From NCBI GenBank assembly GCA_900472175.1, contig UCHD01000012.1, positions 108,189 through 172,188 on the forward strand: 64,000 nt of DNA. Reading direction: 5' to 3'. Origin of the DNA: Hyphomicrobiales bacterium (GTDB taxonomy: Bacteria; Pseudomonadota; Alphaproteobacteria; Rhizobiales; Rhizobiaceae). Below, one piece after another: positions 52,696 to 61,111 of this stretch (its first letter is position 1; each line of letters begins with the position of its first letter). The position numbers and the translations under genes were made by a program. Below the pieces are notes generated by a model, which saw nothing but the letters and a program-made list of their open reading frames with translations, made no database searches and had not been told where the DNA came from.

Positions 52696-55023
52696 ATGGC
52701 GGATTTTGTTGCAGTTATTCGAAGGACCGTTGATGGTCTGTCGGACAATGTTCCCGAAATGCGGGCCAAGGTCTATGACAAGGCCCGCGGCGCCGTCCGC
52801 CGTCAGCTTGAAAGCATGAAGCCTCGTCCTTCGGACGAGATGATCGAACGCCAGATGGTCAAGCTCGAGGCGGCGATCAGCGAGGTCGAGGACGACCATG
52901 CTGAAGCGCTTCCCTCGCTGGACGAGCCGCAGGATGCTTCAGGAGCCGAAGCCGCCGAGGCCGGAGACCAGGCCGCGGCAGCAGAGTTGCAACAGCCGGA
53001 AACGGATGTTGCCGAAGACGAGCGTCCGGAGCCTGCAGCCGAACCACAGGCGGATGTTGAACCGGTGGACGAGCCTGTTGCGGCGGCCCCGGTTGTGGTC
53101 AGCGAAGCGCCGGTGGAAGACGTTTCCGGATATTCGGAACCCGAGCCGGTTGCGGAACCTGATCGTGCGGTTGTTTCCGCAGAGGATGATGTTCCAGCCC
53201 AGCCTGTTCATGCGGTAGAGCCCGAAGAGCCCCGGCAGGATGTTGCTGTTTTCGATGAGCCGGAGCATCCGGTGGCTGCGGCTTTCGAGCCGCAGGACGA
53301 AAGCGGTGCTGCGGTTGAGGAAACCGCCCACATTCCGGACGTGGCCGAGCCGCAAGCCGTCGTGGAACCGGAACCCGTCACTGAGCCAAATGCAGAGGCT
53401 GCTGTCGCACCGGCTGACGAAAAGCCGGTGCCTGCGCCGTCGGCCGAATGGGAATTGCCGGAATGGAACGATCCGGTCCCGGCGACCGCCCATAGCGAGC
53501 CGATCTGGACCGAGGCCGCGGATACCGCGCCGGTTGCCGATGAAATTCCCGACCTGACGCAGTATGAGCCGGTCGAAACGGTCAAGCCACTGGATGAAGA
53601 TGCGGGCGTCAAGGATCAGGCGCCGGGCGAAGCTGCGGCCGCCTGGGCGTGGGATGATAACGACCCCTTTACCCAGGCGCCGGCCCAGGCTGCCACTGAA
53701 ACGTCGGAGCCGGCAATTTCCGATTGGTCGTGGCCGGCCGAAAAGACGGCCACCACTGAGCCTGAAAAGCCCAAAGCCGCCAATGACAGCTGGAATGATA
53801 TCGACGAGCTTCTGGCATACGGCGGTACGGCCGCCGCTGCCGGTGCCATAGCGGGATCGCAAGCCGACAAGGCTTCTGCCGCCGTCGGTGAAGACGTCGA
53901 AGTGCCGGCGAGGCCCGTTTCCTATCGGGTCGAGCCGAAACGCTCGCGAGTGAATGCCAAGGCGATCGGTGTTGGCGCGGTGCTGTTGCTTATCCTGGGC
54001 GGCGGTGGTTATGCCTATTGGCAAAATCAGACCGCTGTGAACACCTGGGTATCCGGCATGGTGACGTCCATCACTGCCAAGATTCCGGGACAGACCACGC
54101 CAGAAGCGTCCACGCCCGCTGATGGCAACAAGGATCTGACAGCGCCGGAGACCAACAACCAGACGCAGACACCGGCGAATGCCGAGGTCGCGGCCGTCGA
54201 AGGCAGCAGCAAGTTTACGCAGCGCCTGCAGCAGGATGGTACCGAGATCGATCCAGGTCCGGCGGCAACGCCTACTGGCGCCAATGCCACCGAGGAAGGC
54301 AAGTCGGTTGCTGCGCAGACGGAAGCCGGCAAGCCGGTCGATACCGCGCAGGCGACGCAGACAACCCCTGCCCAGACAACAGGTGGTACACAGCCTGCCC
54401 AGCCGGTTCCCGGCCAGCAGACCGCGGCCAATCCGGCAACGCAGCAGGTACCGGCTGGCGCCCAGAAGATGTTCCTCTATGAGGAGCGGCTTGGCCAGTC
54501 CGCGCCAACGGCGATCGAGGGCAACGTTGCCTGGTCGGTGAAGGAAGAGTCCCCCGGTGGCGACGCCAAGCCGGAGCCCGTTGTCCAGGCACAGATCAAC
54601 GTTCCCGAACGTGGCCTGACGGCGCTGATGACAATCAAGCGCAATGCTGATCCGTCATTGCCGGCCAGCCATGTGATCGAGTTCGTCTTCTCGCTGCCGG
54701 AAAACTTCGAGGGCGGCAGCATCGACAGCGTGCAGCGCGTTTCGATGAAGCGCAACGAGCAGGATCGCGGGGATGCGCTGATCGCGGTTCCGGCCAAGAT
54801 CACCGAGGATTTCCACATGATCGCGCTCAACGATTTCCCGGAAGCCGTTGCGACGAATACCGAGCTTCTGCGCACGCGTGGCTGGATGGATATCCCGCTG
54901 ACCTATCGTAACGGCCGCCGCGCGCTGCTGACGCTGGAGAAGGGCACGGCGGGAACCGAAGCCTTTACCAAGGCCATGCAGGCCTGGAGCCTTGCAGTAA
55001 AGCCCGATCCGGCCGGTCAGTAA
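52696..55023 (+). CDS. 775-aa single-pass membrane protein of unknown function
   Basis: The N-terminal 70 residues (MADFVAVIRRTVDGLSDNVPEMRAKVYDKARGAVRRQLESM...) look like a folded helical domain. Residues about 71-400 are very acidic and proline-rich (EPEPVAEP, DVAEPQAVVEPEP) and likely disordered. One TM helix lies at about 422-440 (IGVGAVLLLILGGGGYAYW). A T/Q/A-rich linker leads to a C-terminal extracytoplasmic domain from about 590 (KMFLYEERLGQSAPTAIEGNVAWSVKEE) to 770. No known domain is recognised, though the gene resembles hypothetical proteins at this place in rhizobia. Ends in a bidirectional terminator shared with rpoH. Confidence 0.75.
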   Translation: MADFVAVIRRTVDGLSDNVPEMRAKVYDKARGAVRRQLESMKPRPSDEMIERQMVKLEAAISEVEDDHAEALPSLDEPQDASGAEAAEAGDQAAAAELQQPETDVAEDERPEPAAEPQADVEPVDEPVAAAPVVVSEAPVEDVSGYSEPEPVAEPDRAVVSAEDDVPAQPVHAVEPEEPRQDVAVFDEPEHPVAAAFEPQDESGAAVEETAHIPDVAEPQAVVEPEPVTEPNAEAAVAPADEKPVPAPSAEWELPEWNDPVPATAHSEPIWTEAADTAPVADEIPDLTQYEPVETVKPLDEDAGVKDQAPGEAAAAWAWDDNDPFTQAPAQAATETSEPAISDWSWPAEKTATTEPEKPKAANDSWNDIDELLAYGGTAAAAGAIAGSQADKASAAVGEDVEVPARPVSYRVEPKRSRVNAKAIGVGAVLLLILGGGGYAYWQNQTAVNTWVSGMVTSITAKIPGQTTPEASTPADGNKDLTAPETNNQTQTPANAEVAAVEGSSKFTQRLQQDGTEIDPGPAATPTGANATEEGKSVAAQTEAGKPVDTAQATQTTPAQTTGGTQPAQPVPGQQTAANPATQQVPAGAQKMFLYEERLGQSAPTAIEGNVAWSVKEESPGGDAKPEPVVQAQINVPERGLTALMTIKRNADPSLPASHVIEFVFSLPENFEGGSIDSVQRVSMKRNEQDRGDALIAVPAKITEDFHMIALNDFPEAVATNTELLRTRGWMDIPLTYRNGRRALLTLEKGTAGTEAFTKAMQAWSLAVKPDPAGQ

Positions 55024-55043
55024 TTCGCCACAGACACAAAAAG

Positions 55044-55075
55044 AAACCCGGCTGGAGCGATCCAGCCGGTTTTTT
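55044..55075 (+). terminator. Bidirectional terminator between 775-aa gene and rpoH
   Basis: CCGGCTGGA (55048-55056) pairs with TCCAGCCGG (55061-55069) across GCGA, with TTTTTT after it on the plus strand and an A-rich stretch before it, so it also serves the minus strand. Confidence 0.9.
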
Positions 55076-55097
55076 GTTTGTTCAATCAGCGCCGGTA

Positions 55098-56003
55098 TCA
55101 GGCGTCTTCGACGACACGAAGCGCGTTCTGGCGATCCTGCGCCGCCTTGCGGACGGCGTCTTGGACCTTTTCAAAGGCGCGAACCTCGATCTGGCGGACG
55201 CGCTCGCGGCTGATGTCGAACTCTGTCGACAGGTCTTCGAGCGTCACCGGATCTTCCGTCAGACGGCGTGCCTCGAAGATGCGGCGTTCACGGTCGTTCA
55301 ACACGTTCATCGCGCTCGACAGGAGGCTACGGCGGCTTTCCAGTTCGTCCTGCTCGATCAGGATGTCTTCCTGGCTGTCATGGTCATCGACCAACCAATC
55401 CTGCCACTGGCCGGATTCGCCTTCACCCGCCTTGATCGGCGCGTTCAGCGAAGCGTCCCCGGAGAGACGCTGGTTCATCGAAATCACTTCCGCTTCCGAA
55501 ACCTTCAGGGTCGTTGCGATATGCGCGACCTGATCGGGCTTCAGATCACCCTCGTCGAGTGCCTGGATCTTGCCCTTGAGACGGCGCAGGTTGAAGAACA
55601 GCCGCTTCTGGTTGGCGGTCGTGCCCATTTTCACCAGCGACCACGAACGCAGGATATATTCCTGGATCGAAGCCTTGATCCACCACATGGCATAGGTGGC
55701 CAAACGGAAACCGCGTTCCGGATCGAACTTCTTGACCGCCTGCATCAGGCCAACATTGCCTTCTGAGACGACTTCGCCGATCGGCAGGCCATACCCGCGA
55801 TAACCCATGGCGATCTTCGCCACGAGGCGCAGATGGCTGGTCACCAGCTGATGGGCGGCCTTGCGGTCGTCATGTTCCTGATACCGCTTGGCGAGCATGT
55901 ACTCTTCCTGCGGTTCAAGCATGGGAAACTTGCGGATTTCATCGAGGTAACGATTGAGACCACCTTCTCCGGCGGTAATCGACGGTAACGTACTGCGGGC
56001 CAT
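55098..56003 (-). CDS. rpoH: RNA polymerase sigma-32 factor RpoH
   Basis: A 301-aa heat-shock sigma factor. Region 2 includes LVTSHLRLVAKIAMGYRGYGLPIGEVVSEGNVGLMQAVKKFDPERGFRLATYAMWWIKASIQEYI. The RpoH box is seen in NQKRLFFNLRRLK, which separates it from RpoD. Region 4 is in the C-terminus (VTLEDLSTEFDISRERVRQIEVRAFEK). I chose ATG 56003 (MARSTLPSITAGEGGLNRYL). Rhizobia often have two or more rpoH copies; this appears to be the RpoH1 type. FtsH, its usual protease, is also encoded here. Confidence 0.95.
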   Translation of the reverse strand: MARSTLPSITAGEGGLNRYLDEIRKFPMLEPQEEYMLAKRYQEHDDRKAAHQLVTSHLRLVAKIAMGYRGYGLPIGEVVSEGNVGLMQAVKKFDPERGFRLATYAMWWIKASIQEYILRSWSLVKMGTTANQKRLFFNLRRLKGKIQALDEGDLKPDQVAHIATTLKVSEAEVISMNQRLSGDASLNAPIKAGEGESGQWQDWLVDDHDSQEDILIEQDELESRRSLLSSAMNVLNDRERRIFEARRLTEDPVTLEDLSTEFDISRERVRQIEVRAFEKVQDAVRKAAQDRQNALRVVEDA

Positions 56004-56179
56004 GATGCACCCCCCTTTCGCGTTCCAGCCTCCTCTTGGCAGGCCGGGCATGTGGGTCTATCCGACCCCACATGCTCATAGATAAGTGCGGCGAAAGCAT
56101 GATTCAAGAACTCCGGTTTCACAGAGATGTGAAGCCAGAGAAGCGCATGCTCCAGTTGGGTTACAGCCTGAAAATTGTG

Positions 56180-56205
56180 TCCGCCCTCGAAATATCAAGG
56201 GCGGA
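56180..56205 (-). terminator. Hairpin after DUF2171 gene
   Basis: TCCGCCCT (56180-56187) pairs with AGGGCGGA (56198-56205). It lies 45 bp past the DUF2171 stop. The following minus-strand bases (CACAATTTTC) give only a weak T-run. It could be a weak terminator or a structure in the rpoH leader. Confidence 0.45.
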
Positions 56206-56249
56206 ACCGGTGATTTGTAACATTTTGTAGAATTCCCGGCGCGTGCCGG

Positions 56250-56507
56250 TCAATGGATGGGCGAGTTGTCCTGTTCTTCCTCGAACATGACGGCGACATC
56301 GCCATTGGCGCTGAGGCGGACGCGATTGTCGTCAACGCTTGCCACCAGTTCAAGGGCGATGAAGTGGTGGTGGTCTTCGTGCCCGAAACCGCTGTCCTTC
56401 TTGGTCAGCTTGATGCGATCGCCTTCGACGCGGTCGACCGTGCCGACATGAAGACCGTCGGCGCTGATGATTTCGGAATGTTCTCTGATCTGTGTGGCAT
56501 CAATCAT
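56250..56507 (-). CDS. DUF2171 family small protein
   Basis: An 85-aa protein, MIDATQIREHSEIISADGLHVGTVDRVEGDRIKLTKKDSGFGHEDHHHFIALELVASVDDNRVRLSANG..., which matches the DUF2171 (PRC-barrel-like) pattern: IREH.EV..SDG..VG.VD.VEG..IKLT. No catalytic motif is visible. A strong AAGGAG is nine bases before the ATG. It lies 97 bp after rluD on the same strand and about 250 bp before rpoH. The function of the family is unknown. Confidence 0.85.
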   Translation of the reverse strand: MIDATQIREHSEIISADGLHVGTVDRVEGDRIKLTKKDSGFGHEDHHHFIALELVASVDDNRVRLSANGDVAVMFEEEQDNSPIH

Positions 56508-56604
56508 CGGGTTTCTCCTTTGTTGCTTCCCGACAACGCGCGAGGGCAGGAAAGGATGCATGCCGGCGCCGGAAATCGGCAGGCGCGGGACCCCGAAACC
56601 TGAC

Positions 56605-57627
56605 TTATCCGCGCAACGCTTCGACCAGTTCCTGCATGTCGTCGGGAACTGGCGATTCAAAATGCATGGTCTTGCCGGTTGTGGGATGCTCGAAGGCCAG
56701 CATGAAGGCGTGCAGCGCCTGTCGGGGGAAACGGTTGACGACCGCTTTTGCCTCATCCGGCAAAAGGTTGGCCTTGGTCTTGAAGGCTGCGCCATAATCC
56801 GGATCGCCGATCAGCGGGTGGCCGATATGGGCCATATGCACCCGAATCTGATGGGTGCGCCCGGTTTCGAGATTGCACTTGATCATTGCGGCAAGGGCGG
56901 TCGCGTCCGGTTTCTCATGATAACGCTCCATCACTTCGTAATGGGTGATCGCCTCGCGGGCATCATCGGATCCTTCCTGCTTGACCGCACGTTTGACGCG
57001 GTCACCGGCGCGGCCGAGCGGCGCGTCGATCGTGCCTTTCAGTCCACGCGGGCGGCCCCAGACGATGGCCATGTAGGCGCGTTCCAGCGGACCGGTGCGG
57101 CCGTGGTCGGCAAACTGGTCCGAGAGATGGCGATGGGCGATGTCGTTCTTGGCGACCACCATGACGCCGCTGGTGTCCTTGTCGAGCCGGTGGACGATGC
57201 CGGGGCGTTTGACCCCGCCAATACCCGAAAGACTGGCGCCGCAGTGGTGGATCAGCGCGTTGACCAGCGTGCCGGTCCAGTTGCCGGCGCCGGGATGGAC
57301 GACGAGACCCGGCGGCTTGACCAGCACGATCAGGTCGTCGTCCTCATAGAGCACGTTGAGCGGGATATCCTCGCCCTTTGGCTCCGGATCTTCCGCTTCC
57401 GGCAGGCCGATCTCGAAGGTGTCGCCGGGCTGCACCTTCTTCTTGGCTTCCGTGACGGTCTTGCCGTTGACGGAGACTTCACCCTGTTCGATCAGGGCCT
57501 TGATGCGGTTGCGGGAAAACTCGCCGCCCAGCGCTTCCGTCAGATATGCGTCCAAACGCCCGGCGGCGTCTTCATTTGCAGTCAGGACTTTCCTAATTGC
57601 CGGGGCTTGTTTAAAGGGGTCGTTCAT
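56605..57627 (-). CDS. rluD: RluD-type 23S rRNA pseudouridine synthase
   Basis: A 340-aa RluA/RluD-family enzyme. An N-terminal S4 domain (GRLDAYLTEALGGEFSRNRIKALIEQGEVSVNGK) is followed by the catalytic domain with IVHRLDKDTSGVMVVAKN (HRLDxxTSG, catalytic Asp) and ETGRTHQIRVHMAHIGHPLIGDPDYG. RluD modifies helix 69 of 23S rRNA. The start ATG 57627 (MNDPFKQ) gives the expected length; a long upstream frame is a shadow of the divergent gene. It is divergent from the DUF6476 gene, 30 bp away. Confidence 0.92.
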   Translation of the reverse strand: MNDPFKQAPAIRKVLTANEDAAGRLDAYLTEALGGEFSRNRIKALIEQGEVSVNGKTVTEAKKKVQPGDTFEIGLPEAEDPEPKGEDIPLNVLYEDDDLIVLVKPPGLVVHPGAGNWTGTLVNALIHHCGASLSGIGGVKRPGIVHRLDKDTSGVMVVAKNDIAHRHLSDQFADHGRTGPLERAYMAIVWGRPRGLKGTIDAPLGRAGDRVKRAVKQEGSDDAREAITHYEVMERYHEKPDATALAAMIKCNLETGRTHQIRVHMAHIGHPLIGDPDYGAAFKTKANLLPDEAKAVVNRFPRQALHAFMLAFEHPTTGKTMHFESPVPDDMQELVEALRG

Positions 57628-57657
57628 TCTCGTTCCATTCCGCAGGGTAGGCCAGCC

Positions 57658-58041
57658 ATGTCCAATCAGAAACCAGTCGAACAGGAAGATAAGCCGCTCG
57701 ATCCGGTGATGGAGAACGTGCGCCGCAAGATGATCAAGCTGCAGCTGGTCTCGGGTGGTATCATGTTGGTGATGCTTATGGTCGTGCTTTCGGCGATTGT
57801 CTATAAGCTTACGCGTCCGGGCAAGGCCGATGTGGAGCAAAGCGCCTCCGTTGCCGTGCCGGGCGAGGCGCCGGTCACGGCAATCGCTGCGCTGCCTGCC
57901 GGGTTCGAAGTGTCAAACGTTGCCTTGTCGGGCGGCCAGATCCTGTTTTATGGCGCGGTTGCCGGTGGAGACCGCAAGGCGATCGTCTTCGATATCGCCG
58001 CCGGCCGCATTGTTGCGGATATCTCCGTCAAGACCAACTGA
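57658..58041 (+). CDS. Single-pass membrane protein (DUF6476-like)
   Basis: A 127-aa protein. The N-terminus is charged (SNQKPVEQEDKPLDPVMENVRRKMIKLQ), followed by one TM helix at about 31-50 (LVSGGIMLVMLMVVLSAIVY). A small periplasmic domain of about 70 residues ends DIAAGRIVADISVKTN, with strands like those of beta-propeller fragments. The family, found upstream of rRNA methyltransferase genes in alphaproteobacteria, is named DUF6476. Function unknown. The methyltransferase gene starts 12 bp further on. Confidence 0.72.
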   Translation: MSNQKPVEQEDKPLDPVMENVRRKMIKLQLVSGGIMLVMLMVVLSAIVYKLTRPGKADVEQSASVAVPGEAPVTAIAALPAGFEVSNVALSGGQILFYGAVAGGDRKAIVFDIAAGRIVADISVKTN

Positions 58042-58053
58042 GAAGGCCCAGCT

Positions 58054-58875
58054 TTGGCACCGCTCCGCATCGATGATCCGGCCGATCCGCGCATTGCCGG
58101 CTTCGTCTCGATCAAGGAGCGCGACCTCACAGGCCGGCATGGCCGCTTCATCGCCGAGGGTACTGTCGTCCTGCGCATGCTGGCGGCCGCACACGGAGCG
58201 GGCCGTGGCATCGAGGCTGAAGCCATTCTTCTTCTCGAAAATCGCGTCGATGGTGTCAGCGGCATTCTTGCCGAATTCCCGGCGGACATTCCCGTTTATG
58301 TCGCCAGTGCTCCGGTGTTCGATGCTATTGCCGGTTTCAACATGCACCGGGGTGTGCTGGCGCTCGGTACGCGCCAAACGGCGCCTGGTCTGGAGGCGTT
58401 GGTCAATGGTCTTCCCGCCAAAAGCCTGATTCTTGCCGCTTGCGGTATCTCCAACCATGACAATATGGGATCGATGTTCCGCAACGCTGCTGCCTTTGGC
58501 GTCGATGCCATCTTGATGGACGAAACCAGCTGCGATCCAATGTACCGCAAGGCGATCCGGGTCTCTGTCGGCTCGGTTCTCAGTGTTCCCTTTGCCCGCG
58601 AAGGATCAGTGACGGCGCTGATCGGGCGTTTGCAGGCGGAAGGCTTTGCGATCTGGGGTCTGTCGCCGCGTGGAAAGGCCGACCTGCATGATATTGCGCC
58701 ATCGCCGCGGACTGCACTGCTGGTCGGAACGGAAGGCGAGGGGCTGCCCGAAAATATCATGGCATCGATCCAGACCGCCCGCATCCGCCAGCGGCCGGGA
58801 CTGGACAGCCTGAATGTCGCCACCGCCACCGGCATCGCTCTGCATCAGGTGGCGATGATCAACGGCTTTATCTGA
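58054..58875 (+). CDS. TrmH family RNA methyltransferase
   Basis: A 273-aa SpoU/TrmH-type 2'-O-methyltransferase. The N-terminal substrate-binding part reads RIAGFVSIKERDLTGRHGRFIAEGTVVLRMLAA. The SPOUT knot motifs follow: CGISNHDNMGSMFRNAAAFGVDAILMD (motif 1, N.G...R.A), LLVGTEGEGLP (motif 2) and LNVATATGIALHQ (motif 3, LNV..A). The start is a TTG at 58054, nine bases after AAGG. It probably modifies rRNA or tRNA; the exact target is not clear. Confidence 0.85.
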   Translation: MAPLRIDDPADPRIAGFVSIKERDLTGRHGRFIAEGTVVLRMLAAAHGAGRGIEAEAILLLENRVDGVSGILAEFPADIPVYVASAPVFDAIAGFNMHRGVLALGTRQTAPGLEALVNGLPAKSLILAACGISNHDNMGSMFRNAAAFGVDAILMDETSCDPMYRKAIRVSVGSVLSVPFAREGSVTALIGRLQAEGFAIWGLSPRGKADLHDIAPSPRTALLVGTEGEGLPENIMASIQTARIRQRPGLDSLNVATATGIALHQVAMINGFI

Positions 58876-58884
58876 CGGCAGAGA

Positions 58885-60084
58885 TTAGTTCTGTTCCGGC
58901 GGCAGCATGTCGCGGGCGCGGGCAGCGAGGCTCTTGTCCGGGACGTCGGGCCGGGTGCCCGCCGTCGAGAGAAGGGAGGGGATCGGTGACCCCGGACCTT
59001 CCTTGGCTGCTGTCAAAGCCACCATGGTTGCCGCGATATCGGCAATGTCCTCACGCATGGCGTCGTCGTGTGCTGAAGATGTCGAATTCATCAACTGTTC
59101 TGTAAGTGCTGCCGCCCGGTTGCGGGCATAGTCGGCCGGCACGGTCAGATCGATGGCTACTGCGGGTGACATGGTGTTCTGTGCATCGGTGTTGTCCTCT
59201 GTTTCCAAGTTGCCGCCTGTTACCGGATCGGTTGCTGCGGGCTTCTTCTCGCGCCTCATCGGCATCGTCAGACCGGCAGCCCGCAGTGCCTTCGCGGCTT
59301 CGCGCAGGTCCGTGCCCGTATCCCTGACCTTCGCCTTCAAACGTTCGATCTCACTGCCCCGGCGTTCAAGAAAATTGTCCTTGTCGGCATTGGCGGCCAT
59401 TTCCCGGGCGAGCTTGACTTCGAACTGCTTCAGGCGGGTTTCGTCGCGGGCAAGCCGGACTTCGAGTTCGCGCGCCTTGGTGCTTTCGGCTTTCAGGTCG
59501 TTGCGCATGATCTCGCGCTCGTCCTTTAGGCCGGCAATGCGGCTTTTCAGGTTTTCGGCCTCTGCATCATGGGCCGCGACGTCGATCTTCAGGCTATCCA
59601 TGTCGCCGGTCAGGTGGTCGACCTGCCGGTTCAACGTTGTGATGTCGATGTTCTTTTTGACGCTCTCGCGCTCGACATCGGCAAGTGTCGCCTTCAACCG
59701 CTCGATGTTCTGCTCCAGCTGGCGGGCGGCGGAGCGCAGGTCCGCGGCTTCGACATTCATATCGGCAAGTTGCGCATGCAGGTCGGCGTTTTCACCGGCG
59801 AGGCGCTGGGTTTCCTTCAAGGTCGAACCGTTTTGCAGCAAGAGCGCGACGTTCTTGTCGCGTTCACGTTTCAGCGTCTGGCTGGTCCTGGCGTTTTCAG
59901 CTGCATAACCGGCGCGGGCGGCGTCCTTCTGCGCCCGAACCTCCTGCGGCGAGAGCGGCATGGTGGCCGTCAGCCGGTCCTCGGCAAAGCGGACGATGCG
60001 CCTGTGCACGACCGGTGCCGCCAGCAGGCCGAGCAGAGCTGCGGTGAGAAAACCCAGGGCAAACAGGAGTGCGAATTCTATCAC
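58885..60084 (-). CDS. 399-aa membrane-anchored coiled-coil protein
   Basis: One N-terminal TM helix (FALLFALGFLTAALLGLLAAPVV, residues about 4-26) is followed by a short basic segment and then a long coiled coil from about residue 50 to 270 (many L/E/K/R heptads, e.g. LRSAARQLEQNIERLKATLADVERESVKKN). The C-terminal 120 residues are low in structure and end DMLPPEQN. By the positive-inside rule the coiled coil is cytoplasmic (VHRRIVRFAEDR after the TM). I recognise no named family. It converges on the methyltransferase gene. Confidence 0.75.
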   Translation of the reverse strand: MIEFALLFALGFLTAALLGLLAAPVVHRRIVRFAEDRLTATMPLSPQEVRAQKDAARAGYAAENARTSQTLKRERDKNVALLLQNGSTLKETQRLAGENADLHAQLADMNVEAADLRSAARQLEQNIERLKATLADVERESVKKNIDITTLNRQVDHLTGDMDSLKIDVAAHDAEAENLKSRIAGLKDEREIMRNDLKAESTKARELEVRLARDETRLKQFEVKLAREMAANADKDNFLERRGSEIERLKAKVRDTGTDLREAAKALRAAGLTMPMRREKKPAATDPVTGGNLETEDNTDAQNTMSPAVAIDLTVPADYARNRAAALTEQLMNSTSSAHDDAMREDIADIAATMVALTAAKEGPGSPIPSLLSTAGTRPDVPDKSLAARARDMLPPEQN

Positions 60085-60253
60085 GGGCTGGCCATTTCAG
60101 TTCAGAGCACGCTGCGACACGCTATAGTCCATGGTTTTTGTTTCATTCGGACTAACGAGAAGTGACAATATCACTTCAGGTGTTCGCAAACGCGTATTTT
60201 TTCCAGTCGCCTCAGCGACTGGAAATTCCTACGCAAAAAGGAGGTGTTTGGTC

Positions 60254-60844
60254 TCAGAAGGGGTTCCAGGTCGGCTGTTGGGTGAGCTTCAGATAGCCGA
60301 CATTGATGCCGAGGCGAGCCCCAAGGCCGGTGCGGATTGGAACCAGCACGATATTTTCATCGGTGAGCACTGTCATGCCGACCCCGGCGACCACATAGGC
60401 CGAGCCGGAGACGCCGCCGAAGCGCTTGTAGAGCGAAGGAACGGCCGGCAGGTTGTAGACCAGCATCATCGTCCGGCTGCCCTGGCCACCCCAGTCGAGA
60501 CCGAGCGACGGACCCTGCCAGAACACGTTATGCTGACCGGCATTCTTGGTGTAGAGGTCGCCTTCGCCATAGGTCAGGCCAGCCACGAATGCGCCGGACC
60601 CTTCCTGGCCGAGAATGTAGCCGTTCGGCAGGCCGTATTTGGAAAATGCGTTCTCGACCACCTTGGCAAGTCCACCGGAGGTGGAGCCGAAGAAGCCGTG
60701 ACCGGCGTCGACGATTTCCTGCATCGTGTATTGTTCGCCGTTGTTGCTCTGCGCTAGTGCTGCGGGCATGAGGCTGAAGACAGCCATCATCGCCACGAAC
60801 GTGCGCAAGAGGGGGAATTTCACGGCATTGACGATCCGCTGCAT
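60254..60844 (-). CDS. eipA: DUF1134 periplasmic protein, EipA-like
   Basis: A 196-aa protein with signal peptide (FPLLRTFVAMMAVFSLMPAALA) and mature start QSNNGEQYTMQEIVDAGHGFFGSTSGGLAKVVENAF. The remainder (YILGQEGSGAFVAGLTYGEGDLYTK, SLGLDWGGQGSRTMMLVYNL, GGVSGSAYVVAGVGMTVL) fits DUF1134. In Brucella the DUF1134 protein EipA is a small periplasmic beta-barrel required for envelope integrity and virulence, and I recall it is reported as a CtrA target. A near-CtrA box is in the divergent region towards chpT. Function by analogy. Confidence 0.82.
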   Translation of the reverse strand: MQRIVNAVKFPLLRTFVAMMAVFSLMPAALAQSNNGEQYTMQEIVDAGHGFFGSTSGGLAKVVENAFSKYGLPNGYILGQEGSGAFVAGLTYGEGDLYTKNAGQHNVFWQGPSLGLDWGGQGSRTMMLVYNLPAVPSLYKRFGGVSGSAYVVAGVGMTVLTDENIVLVPIRTGLGARLGINVGYLKLTQQPTWNPF

Positions 60845-60957
60845 GTTCTTCTCCGTAAGCTCAGGAGCGCCGCGACGTCATGCGCGGGCCGCTGTCCTGC
60901 CCCGTTTCACTCTGTGACGGGGGTCGGGCTGATTGCCAGCAATTTGAACCGATGATC

Positions 60958-60972
60958 TTAACAATCGGTTTA
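60958..60972. promoter_or_regulatory. Near-consensus CtrA box between eipA and chpT
   Basis: TTAACAATCGGTTTA matches TTAA-N7-TTAA with one mismatch. It lies 113 bp from the eipA start and 139 bp from the chpT start, in their shared divergent region. Confidence 0.45.
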
Positions 60973-61111
60973 CCAAATGTGGTGTCTTTATGATCTTCGC
61001 CCTGAGACTATGCCCGCGCAATGTTCGTGGGATAGACAATGGGGCAAAGGGATCGCGGAAGGCCGCCTGATCTCGTTTGTGAGCCGCTTGAAGGCTATTG
61101 AGGATACGACC

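Noticed and set aside
56467..57700. Plus-strand frame opposite rluD fused to the DUF6476 gene
   Set aside because: The first part is antisense to rluD and DUF2171; only the last 127 residues from 57658 form a credible protein.
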